A model generated the notes under the pieces. The model ran no database searches. It saw only the letters and a list, made by a program, of their open reading frames with translations, and was not told where the DNA came from. A stretch of 12,373 bases of DNA from Ignavibacteria bacterium (GTDB lineage: Bacteria > Bacteroidota > Ignavibacteria > Ignavibacteriales > Melioribacteraceae), in NCBI GenBank assembly GCA_003233295.1, contig QILJ01000304.1, forward strand, positions 1 to 12,373, given 5' to 3'. Positions 1 through 7,293 of this stretch are shown here, piece by piece. A program made the translations under genes and the position numbers. Positions within the stretch are counted from its first letter, which is position 1; every line of letters begins with the position of its first letter.

Positions 1-545
1 TTACTCTTACGGAAACTTCTGTTGCACTAGGGCAAGATGTTGTTGTTGTAGCAACAAAACCAATGATACAAAAAGATCTAACAGCATCTACTTCTGTTGT
101 CGGAGACGATTTAATCAAAGAACTTCCGGTTACAGATCTTGGTGACGTGCTTGCACTTCAAGCAGGTATTGTTATATCACCGGGCGGGGGAATTCATGTA
201 AGAGGTGGAAGAAGCGGACAGGTCGCTTATCAGATTGATGGTGTTCCTGTAACCGATTCGTATGACGGCAGTACAGTTGTTGAGGTCAATCAAAACGCTA
301 TTAAAGAGATGCAAGTTATAAGCGGTGCCTTTAATGCGGAATACGGTCAAGCTCTTTCAGGTGTTGTTAATTTAGTAACAAAAGACGGCGCTAACGAATT
401 TAGCGGTAACATTCAGGCTTTTGCTGGTGATTATGTATCCTCTCAAAATGATTTGTTCTGGAATATTAACGATATAAATCCGATCAATATTGCTAATATT
501 GAAGGAGGCATAAGCGGTCCGATTATCAAAGAGAAGTTATTCTGA
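1..545 (+). pseudogene. TonB-dependent receptor, plug-domain fragment (5' end outside window, frameshifted)
   Basis: The reading frame is open from base 3, upstream of the first ATG at 63, so the gene starts outside the window. The translation begins with a TonB-box/plug-linker-like stretch (GQDVVVVATKP). It continues with plug-domain landmarks: LQAGI, VRGG (codons 198-209) and FNAEYG (330-347), followed by SGVVNLVTKDG, which leads into the first barrel strands. The intact receptor at 4117 has the same landmarks in the same order (LQAGI, VRGG, FNAEYG, SG.VNIVT), so the two are paralogues of one family. Such receptors import ligands across the outer membrane using TonB energy. The frame hits TGA at 543-545 right after KEKLF, where the family normally continues into a barrel strand. 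That strand is found in another frame immediately downstream. The family identity is firm. The pseudogene status rests on the frameshift and on the missing remainder of the barrel. Confidence 0.85.
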
Positions 546-832
546 TCTATACAAACCTAAGGTATTACCAAGATTTGGGATATCTGTATGGAAGAAAACA
601 GTTCTTAGTCTCCGATTATGCTAACGAAGCAGCAAATTCAGGTGGTGCAAAGTACTTGTTTTATGATAAGGACAGACATATCAAAGATTCAACTTGGTCA
701 AATGAATATGTTTCCTTAAATCCGAGGAGGAAATTTTTCGGACAGTTGAAGTTGACCTTTCGAGTTATTTCAGGTATGAAGGTCAGCTATAACTTTTTTG
801 GTGATAAGCAGGATTTCTCATCCGTCGGCTGA
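545..832 (+). pseudogene. TonB-dependent receptor, displaced early-barrel fragment
   Basis: From base 545 in frame 2 the sequence reads IYTNLRYYQDLGYLYGRKQF, which fits as the direct continuation of GPIIKEKLF in frame 3. Losing one base within the codon at about 543-545 explains the break. The first possible start in this frame is TTG at 575, with no ribosome binding site, so this is not an independent gene. It carries early barrel strands (for example GQLKLTF and GMKVSYNFFGDKQD) and stops at TGA 830-832. Together the two fragments give about 275 residues, against roughly 1,000 for the intact paralogue at 4117, so about 700 residues of barrel are missing. A short frame-3 continuation across the stop (SHPSADRFEMTDP, ending at TAG 855) may be a remnant, but that is uncertain. 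The downstream DNA turns AT-rich and non-coding. Confidence 0.75.
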
Positions 833-969
833 CAGATTTGAAATGACAGATCCATAGAAATTTATTTTGCGGAAACTTTAATATTTATTAAACCGAGATT
901 GTGCAATAGAAAAAAACGATGATGTTCAAAACAGTTGTAATCTAATAATAACAATACTTTGGATTAAAT

Positions 970-994
970 ATGTTATAGAAACTATAACATTTTT
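970..994 (+). terminator. Perfect 9-bp hairpin with T run, likely terminator
   Basis: ATGTTATAG (970-978), a 3-base AAA loop, then the exact reverse complement CTATAACAT (982-990), followed by a T run (990-994). The stem is AT-rich with only two G-C pairs, so it is a weak intrinsic terminator by thermodynamics. It lies between the decayed receptor and the GHL10 gene. A dyad operator is the alternative reading. The rest of 833-1079 holds no gene that I can see on either strand. Confidence 0.5.
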
Positions 995-1079
995 CTTGTA
1001 GATAAATAAAAAAAATTTTAATTTAACCTTGGCAGTTAGAAAATATTATTAAACATATTCTTTCACTAAAAAACAGCTA

Positions 1080-4013
1080 ATGAAAAAACTTTTACTTTTT
1101 TTTCTTACTTTATTTTTGCTTCATCAGTCCTACGCTCAAACTGTTCCTCCTAAAAGGGAATTCAGGGGTGCATGGTTGTCCACGGTTCGTAACATAGACT
1201 GGCCCAGCAGTCCAAGTGATCCTACAGATAAAAAGATAGAAGACTTAATAAAAATTATTGATTACTTAAAAGCTGCAAATATTAATGCAGTTGTAATGCA
1301 GATACGTCCTGCTTCTGATGCAATGTATGCATCTACTATTGAACCATGGTCTTACTGGTTGACCGGCTTGCAGGGGAGAGCACCGAGTCCATTTTTTGAC
1401 CCGCTCGAAATTGCAATAGAGGAATCTCATAAAAGAGGGATGGAACTGCATGCATGGATAAATCCTTACAGAGTTAGAAATGCCAGTTACAATCTTGCCC
1501 TTGATGACATGAACGTTGCAAAGCAGCATCCCGACTGGGTGTTGAACATAAACGGTGATGAGATATTGGACCCTGGACTGCCGATGGTTCGTGAGTATAT
1601 TGTATCGGTTATTGACGATATTATTACAAGGTATGATGTTGATGCGATCCATTTTGATGACTACTTCTATCTCGAAGGGATTACAACACAGGATGACCAA
1701 ACTTTTGCTGATTATCCCCGTGGCTTTACTGATAAGGGTGATTGGAGACGGGATAATGTAACTGAACTTCTTCGTATGATCTATGCGGAAATTCAAGCGG
1801 TTGCTCCTAATGTTAAGTTTGGACAAAGCCCTCCGGGTATTTGGAAAAATGGCGTTCCTGAAGGAACATATGGGTGGGATGTTTATAGCTCAATTTATTG
1901 CGATGCTGTTGGTTGGCTTGATGAACAAGTGATCGACTATTTAGCTCCTCAGTTATACTGGCAATTTGGCGGGGGACAAGATTACGGAAAGTTAGCTCAG
2001 TGGTGGGGAGAGCAAAGAAACGGAAGACATATCTATCCTGGACTTGCTTATTATCGAGTTGGTCAGACAACTTTTGATAAAACCCAAATTGGGAAGATGG
2101 TCAGGTTCAACAGGAATAACGATGGAATTCAAGGTGAAGTATATTTTACATCCAATAATTTTGACGATAATCTAGGCGGCATAACCGATACTTTAACAAA
2201 TGATCTCTATCGGTATCCGGCATTACTCCCTGTTATGGATTGGAAGGATACAACTCCACCGGATTCTCCTGCAAATCTAAGATTTGATCGTGTTACAGGA
2301 ACAGGTACAACTGCTCTTACTTGGGATATCCCCCAAAATGAGGCAATTAAATTTTATGTTATTTATCGATCTACCGATCCGGCTTTCAGCGGTAGTGATA
2401 TAGGAGATCCTTCGAATATACTTAAAATAACATCCAACAATTTTGTTCAGGTAGATGCAGCTTTTCCAAGCGATAAAGGATATTATTTAGTTACAGCGCT
2501 TGACCAAAACAATAATGAAAGCGGTGTAAGCAATAAGTTTGAATTCCAGCCGTCTATTGTAATCCCAGATATTCCAGCTTTAGTATCACCTATAAACACA
2601 GCGAGCAATGTTCGTGATACAATGAACCTAGTGTGGCACTATGCGCTAAATGCAGATTCTTATTCATATAAAGTTGCTAAGGATCAATCCTTCACTGAAA
2701 TTGTGCGAAGTGAAAGTTCTGTTCTTGATACTTCAGTACAGATCACCGGACTCGAGGGTTTAACAACTTATTATTGGAACGTTACTGCTTCAAGTATGGC
2801 TGGTAATAGTGATGCTTCGGAAACGTATAGTTTTACAACAGCTTTTCCTTCGTCGCCGGTACTGGTTACTCCGACTTTCCAGCAGCTTAATGTAGAACTT
2901 GATCCGGAATTTACTTGGCAGGGAGATGCAGAGAGCCTAAGTTTTAGGTTCCAGCTATCAGAAGGACTTGGTATAAATACGGACAAGATGATAGTTGATA
3001 CAGTTCTGAATTCAACTTCTGTTCAAGCTTTTGGATTAAGACCAGGTACATTCTATGCATGGAGAGTGAATGCTTCAAATAGTTTTGGTACCAGTTTATG
3101 GCCGGACACGGTATTCCAATTTAAGACGATCGTTATTTTACCTGATATACCAGTGTTGCTGGCTCCACAAAATGAGTTGAATACTTTATCTGATTCAGTT
3201 ACATTTATTTGGAAAGCCTCTGCTTATGCAGATAAGTATAATCTTCAAATTTCTTATGACAGCAATTTTACTCAGAATTTTATGTACCAAAAAGATATTT
3301 CTGACACAGTTAAAGTAATCGGCGGTTTCGAAGGTGAAACAAGCTATTATTGGAGAGTCCAGTCCGTAAATAACGGGGGAACGAGTTCATTCTCAGATGG
3401 CTTTATGTTCACAACGGGATTTCCGATATTGCCTGTAACACTTTACCCAGCCTACCAGCAGCTTGAAAGGGAACTCGACCCCATATTACTTTGGAGTTCA
3501 ACTAAAACTGCAGCAAATTATTGGGTTCAGCTTTCGGCAGGTTTGAATATTAATTTAGACGATTTGATCATCAATGATGTTGTTACAGATACGTTCTATT
3601 ATTCGCCGATGTTAGAAGTAAATACAATTTATTCATGGCGTGTTTCTGCATTTAATAATGTAGGAAGCAGCGGTTGGACAGATATTACTCAATTTAAAAC
3701 TGCACAAGATACTATCTTGTCTGTGAATAATAAAGAACTTGATGTACCAAAGGAATACTATGTGGAACAGAATTATCCTAATCCCTTTAATCCTTCAACG
3801 ATTATTTCCTTCGGTTTGCCGAAGAGTGGAATGACTACGTTAAAAATATACAACATACTCGGGCAAGAAGTTGATGTTTTGGTGAGTGAATATTTAGAAG
3901 CAGGAAATTATAAATTTGAATTTAACGGAAGTGATTTGTCAAGTGGAATGTATGTATACAGGTTACAGTCGCAGGGTTACGTTTCAATCAAAAAAATGTT
4001 GTTGCTGAAATAA
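1080..4013 (+). CDS. Secreted GHL10-family glycoside hydrolase with FN3 repeats and T9SS sorting domain
   Basis: The 977-residue protein opens with a signal peptide (cleavage likely after SYA at residue 19). The glycosyl-hydrolase-like 10 domain (PF02638, YngK/YddW type) spans about 24-350. Visible landmarks are REFRGAWLSTV near its start, HAWINPYR (124-131), DAIHFDDYFY (188-197), DWRRDNV and LAPQLYWQ (288-295). Five fibronectin-III-like domains follow: one at about 391-490, then a duplicated pair at 496-687 and 688-879. The C-terminal type A sorting domain (892-977) has VEQNYPNPFNPST, IYNILGQEV and G.YVYRL. The E. coli family member YddW (DigH) cleaves peptidoglycan glycan strands; the substrate here is unknown. 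Export by Sec and then T9SS to the cell surface or medium is inferred from the sorting domain. No Shine-Dalgarno sequence precedes ATG 1080, but the signal peptide fixes the start. No clear terminator lies between its stop and the receptor gene at 4117. Confidence 0.92.
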   Translation: MKKLLLFFLTLFLLHQSYAQTVPPKREFRGAWLSTVRNIDWPSSPSDPTDKKIEDLIKIIDYLKAANINAVVMQIRPASDAMYASTIEPWSYWLTGLQGRAPSPFFDPLEIAIEESHKRGMELHAWINPYRVRNASYNLALDDMNVAKQHPDWVLNINGDEILDPGLPMVREYIVSVIDDIITRYDVDAIHFDDYFYLEGITTQDDQTFADYPRGFTDKGDWRRDNVTELLRMIYAEIQAVAPNVKFGQSPPGIWKNGVPEGTYGWDVYSSIYCDAVGWLDEQVIDYLAPQLYWQFGGGQDYGKLAQWWGEQRNGRHIYPGLAYYRVGQTTFDKTQIGKMVRFNRNNDGIQGEVYFTSNNFDDNLGGITDTLTNDLYRYPALLPVMDWKDTTPPDSPANLRFDRVTGTGTTALTWDIPQNEAIKFYVIYRSTDPAFSGSDIGDPSNILKITSNNFVQVDAAFPSDKGYYLVTALDQNNNESGVSNKFEFQPSIVIPDIPALVSPINTASNVRDTMNLVWHYALNADSYSYKVAKDQSFTEIVRSESSVLDTSVQITGLEGLTTYYWNVTASSMAGNSDASETYSFTTAFPSSPVLVTPTFQQLNVELDPEFTWQGDAESLSFRFQLSEGLGINTDKMIVDTVLNSTSVQAFGLRPGTFYAWRVNASNSFGTSLWPDTVFQFKTIVILPDIPVLLAPQNELNTLSDSVTFIWKASAYADKYNLQISYDSNFTQNFMYQKDISDTVKVIGGFEGETSYYWRVQSVNNGGTSSFSDGFMFTTGFPILPVTLYPAYQQLERELDPILLWSSTKTAANYWVQLSAGLNINLDDLIINDVVTDTFYYSPMLEVNTIYSWRVSAFNNVGSSGWTDITQFKTAQDTILSVNNKELDVPKEYYVEQNYPNPFNPSTIISFGLPKSGMTTLKIYNILGQEVDVLVSEYLEAGNYKFEFNGSDLSSGMYVYRLQSQGYVSIKKMLLLK
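2565..3716 (+). repeat. Tandem duplication of a two-domain FN3 cassette (2 x 576 bp)
   Basis: Inside the GHL10 gene, the domain order A-B-A-B is seen at the protein level. Module A starts PDIPALVSP at residue 496 and PDIPVLLAP at 688. Module B carries QQLNVELDP at 601-609 and QQLERELDP at 793-801. Both pairs of landmarks are offset by exactly 192 residues, so one 576-bp unit (2565-3140) was duplicated in frame to 3141-3716. The copies also share LS.GL.IN, Y.WRV and QFKT. They have diverged considerably in sequence, so the duplication is old. Confidence 0.8.
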
Positions 4014-4116
4014 ATTTGTGTTTAATATTATATTGAAAGATTTAAAATATTTAAGTTGATATTTAACTAATAAATTTACAATTTAGAGAAGATAACCTTT
4101 AACAAGGGGAAGTCAA

Positions 4117-7100
4117 ATGAAAAAACTTTTACAACTTAGTCTAATAATACTTCTCACTAATCTAAGTCTACTAGCTCAATCAGGTAAAGTTTCAGGTACT
4201 ATTACAGATTCAAGAACCGGCGAACCTTTAATAGGTGTCAACATTATTGTAGAAGGCACTATGTACGGGGCTGCAACTGATCTTGACGGCTTCTATTCAA
4301 TTTTGAATGTCCCTCCGGGGAATTATTCATTAAAAGCTTCTTATATTGGATATACTCCTCAAATTATTACAAATGTGATCGTTAACATTGATGAAACCAC
4401 GATTATTGATTTTCAGTTAACTGAGCAATCCGTTACAACTCAGGAAGTAGTTGTAGCAGCTGCAAAAATTCCAATAGTTCAGCGAGATGTTTCCTCGAGT
4501 AGAGCTAACATTACTTCTCAAGAAATTGCAAGTTTACCGACTATTAATATTAATACTGTTTTAGGACTGCAAGCCGGTATTCAAGCAACCAGTGAAGGAA
4601 TTATTGTTCGTGGCGGTAACATTAGGCAAACTGCATATGTACTTAATGGTATGATCTTAAGGAACGAGAGAGATAATACGCCATTCACCGGTATAAGTGT
4701 TACCTCTATCGAAAATATGCAGGTTCAAACTGGTGGATTCAATGCTGAATATGGCGATCTCAGATCCGGACTTGTAAACATTGTTACAATGGAAGGCAGG
4801 AAAGATCGATATACTTTTAATATGATTGGCAGGTACAGTCCCGCGCAGCAAAAGCATTTTGGTATGTCGCCGCACGATGCGAATTCCTATTGGGTTCGTC
4901 CTTACTTAGATAATAATGTTGCATGGACGGGGACAAAGAACGGAGTTTGGGATGAATTCACACAGCGTCAGTATGCTGACTTTGAAGGTTGGAATTCCAT
5001 TTCGCGTAAAACCTTGGAAGATGATAATCCCAATAATGATCTTACGCCCAAAGCTGCACAGGATCTTTTCCTTTGGGAACACAGAAGACAGCTTGATATT
5101 GTCGATCCTGATTATGAAGCTGATATGACATTTTCGGGTCCTGTACCAGGTGGAAAAGCGTTGGGTGATTTGCGTTTTTTAGTTTCCTACAGACAAACAA
5201 CAGAGCAGTATCTTGTTCCTCTATCAGTACCTAATTATAATGACTGGTCAACACAGTTCAAATTAACATCTGATCTGGCAAAGGGAATGAAATTGACTAT
5301 TGATGGAATTTATGGAAAGGCAAATGGGACAAATAATAATAACAACGGTACTGCTGGGTTGTTCAGGTCTCCTGGTAGTATAGCTAGTCAATTAAGCAGG
5401 GTCAGTTTTATTGATACAAGAATGTTTGCAACTGATTACTGGGCGCCAAGTTCAATTATCAACAATAGTATTGGCGCCAAGTTTACACATGTTATCAATC
5501 CGACTACATTTTATGAGGTAAGACTCTCTCGTTATGGTTCAAGCTACAATACTAACCCCGCAGGACTACGCGATACTTCAAAAATTAGAAAGTTTGGAAA
5601 TTCTTTTTGGGTTGATGAAGCACCCTTTGGTTATATGCCTGAACCCAGCACAGGTATAAATGGTATGAGAATGGGTGTTGGTATGAGTAACTCCAGAGAT
5701 TCCAGTGAAATTGCTACATATACTCTAAAATTTGACTATACAAGTCAACTGAATAAATTCAATCAATTAAAAGCCGGTGTTGATTTCAATTATACAGTCA
5801 ACCAAACTAATTATGCGTCTGTTGACGAGTTCCTACCGCAGGGTCGTTCACAATCAAAATGGGATGCAAAACCAATGAGGGGCGCATTATATGTTCAAGA
5901 TAAGTTAGAATTTGAAGGGATGATTGCAAACTTGGGTGTAAGAATGGATTATTTTGATCCCGGCGGTGAGTGGTGGGTTTATGATCCGTGGTCTGATGCT
6001 TTTAGTGCGGTAAATTCACCAGGCATGGATACATTACTTACCAAACAAAGGACAGAAAAACAAATTACCTTCAGTCCGAGAGTTGGTATAGCATTCCCGA
6101 TAACGGTAAATAGCAAATTGTATTTTAACTATGGGCATATGCGGTCGTTCCCGACTCCCGAAAATTTATATCTTTTAAGAAAAAATTCATTTGATCAGTC
6201 AGTGCTCAGAATTGCCTCACCTAATAATCCGTTGGAAAAAACGATTCAATATGAGTTGGGTTATGAACATAATCTGTTTGATCAATTTTTACTTAGAGTG
6301 GCTGGGTATTATAAGGATATATCAGATCAACCATATTTGGTACGCTATATTAATAGAGACGGTGATATAAATTACACTGTATCAGAACCTAATTCTTACG
6401 GTGATATTAGAGGCGCTGAATTTACGATCAGCAAAAACAGGGGTGAATGGTTCCAAGGATTTTTTAATTATACATATGATGTATCAACCAGGGGTAATTT
6501 TGGATGGTCAAGGCAATATGAAAATCCAACTGAGCAAAAAAATTATGAAAGATCTTCAGGAGACGAAAAACAATTCAAACCTGTTCCCCGTCCGTATGCC
6601 AGAATCAACTTGAATTTCTTTACTCCTGCAAGACTGGGCTTATTCCTTGGTGATTGGAGGCTGAACCTAGTCGGAGGATGGAATAACGGGTTCTACTTTA
6701 CATGGACAGGCGGCGGAGCAATTCCTGGAATCCTGAATAATGTTCAGTGGAAAGACACCTACACAATGGATCTGAGATTTTCAAAAGCATTTCACATTTC
6801 GGATATGGCTCAAATCGAATTGATCATGGACGTCAGTAATTTATTTAATTTTAAGAATATGTCAAGTCGATACGGTTTTGTTGACGGAAATGACTACAAT
6901 GATTATATGAAATCACTTCATTTACCTTCTAATTTAGGGGATGAACTTGAAGGAGCTTATATTAATATTCCTGGCGAGGATAAACCCGGTGATTATAGAA
7001 CAACCGATGAGTTTACGCCAATAGTACCTGTTGCTGATATAAATAATGTGAATGATCCTTCCGATGTAGCAATCTATTGGGATAAGCAAACTCAACGATA

Positions 7101-7260
7101 TTTTGAGCACACTGGAAGTCAGTGGGTAGAAGTGGATAACGGAAAGATGCACACTATCATTAAGAATAAACAATATATAGATATGCCGAATCAGCAATTT
7201 TTTACATTCTTAAATCCTAGAAAAATATATTTCGGCTTAAGACTATCAATCAATTTTTAA
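4117..7260 (+). CDS. TonB-dependent outer-membrane receptor with carboxypeptidase-regulatory-like N-terminal domain
   Basis: This intact 1,047-residue receptor has a signal peptide (cleavage likely after A20) and a carboxypeptidase-D-regulatory-like beta-sandwich at about 24-105 (GTITDSRTGEPLIGVNI, then DGFYSILNVPPGNYSL). A linker containing TQEVVVAAAK may serve as the TonB-interacting stretch. The plug domain spans about 115-230, with VRGGN at 164-168 and NAEYGDLRSGLVNIVT from 209. The 22-strand-type barrel fills the rest and ends in the aromatic LSINF expected for an outer-membrane barrel. It should import a ligand across the outer membrane using TonB-ExbBD energy; the ligand cannot be read from the sequence. 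No SusD partner lies nearby, so calling it SusC would be too specific. A good ribosome binding site (AAGGGGA, 4104-4110) precedes ATG 4117. It begins a close-packed same-strand cluster, with the next gene only 33 bp downstream. Confidence 0.93.
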   Translation: MKKLLQLSLIILLTNLSLLAQSGKVSGTITDSRTGEPLIGVNIIVEGTMYGAATDLDGFYSILNVPPGNYSLKASYIGYTPQIITNVIVNIDETTIIDFQLTEQSVTTQEVVVAAAKIPIVQRDVSSSRANITSQEIASLPTININTVLGLQAGIQATSEGIIVRGGNIRQTAYVLNGMILRNERDNTPFTGISVTSIENMQVQTGGFNAEYGDLRSGLVNIVTMEGRKDRYTFNMIGRYSPAQQKHFGMSPHDANSYWVRPYLDNNVAWTGTKNGVWDEFTQRQYADFEGWNSISRKTLEDDNPNNDLTPKAAQDLFLWEHRRQLDIVDPDYEADMTFSGPVPGGKALGDLRFLVSYRQTTEQYLVPLSVPNYNDWSTQFKLTSDLAKGMKLTIDGIYGKANGTNNNNNGTAGLFRSPGSIASQLSRVSFIDTRMFATDYWAPSSIINNSIGAKFTHVINPTTFYEVRLSRYGSSYNTNPAGLRDTSKIRKFGNSFWVDEAPFGYMPEPSTGINGMRMGVGMSNSRDSSEIATYTLKFDYTSQLNKFNQLKAGVDFNYTVNQTNYASVDEFLPQGRSQSKWDAKPMRGALYVQDKLEFEGMIANLGVRMDYFDPGGEWWVYDPWSDAFSAVNSPGMDTLLTKQRTEKQITFSPRVGIAFPITVNSKLYFNYGHMRSFPTPENLYLLRKNSFDQSVLRIASPNNPLEKTIQYELGYEHNLFDQFLLRVAGYYKDISDQPYLVRYINRDGDINYTVSEPNSYGDIRGAEFTISKNRGEWFQGFFNYTYDVSTRGNFGWSRQYENPTEQKNYERSSGDEKQFKPVPRPYARINLNFFTPARLGLFLGDWRLNLVGGWNNGFYFTWTGGGAIPGILNNVQWKDTYTMDLRFSKAFHISDMAQIELIMDVSNLFNFKNMSSRYGFVDGNDYNDYMKSLHLPSNLGDELEGAYINIPGEDKPGDYRTTDEFTPIVPVADINNVNDPSDVAIYWDKQTQRYFEHTGSQWVEVDNGKMHTIIKNKQYIDMPNQQFFTFLNPRKIYFGLRLSINF

Positions 7261-7293
7261 ATTTTTGTTAATAGAAATCTCATTGAGGAAAAA

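Noticed and set aside
838..920. Short coding-like stretch (IYFAETLIFIKP) after the decayed receptor
   Set aside because: It is about 25 codons in AT-rich DNA with no start or ribosome binding site and matches no receptor motif that I recognise.
1029..1059. TTGGCA followed by CATATT as a promoter for the GHL10 gene
   Set aside because: The spacing is 19 bases and the -10 match is poor in very AT-rich DNA; the Bacteroidota-type TAnnTTTG element is also absent at a suitable position.
1266..1826. 186-residue open frame on the minus strand
   Set aside because: It lies wholly antisense to the conserved GHL10 catalytic domain, has no signal peptide or recognisable motif, and its composition follows from the sense codons.
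4014..4116. Possible terminator or promoter between the hydrolase and the receptor
   Set aside because: Only imperfect AT-rich repeats (AAATAT/ATATTT) are seen, with no stable stem plus T run and no convincing -35/-10 pair.
5330..5346. AAT/AAC trinucleotide run in the receptor gene as a phase-variable repeat
   Set aside because: It is only five Asn codons with mixed AAT/AAC, in frame, so slippage would not switch the gene off; it probably encodes a flexible loop.
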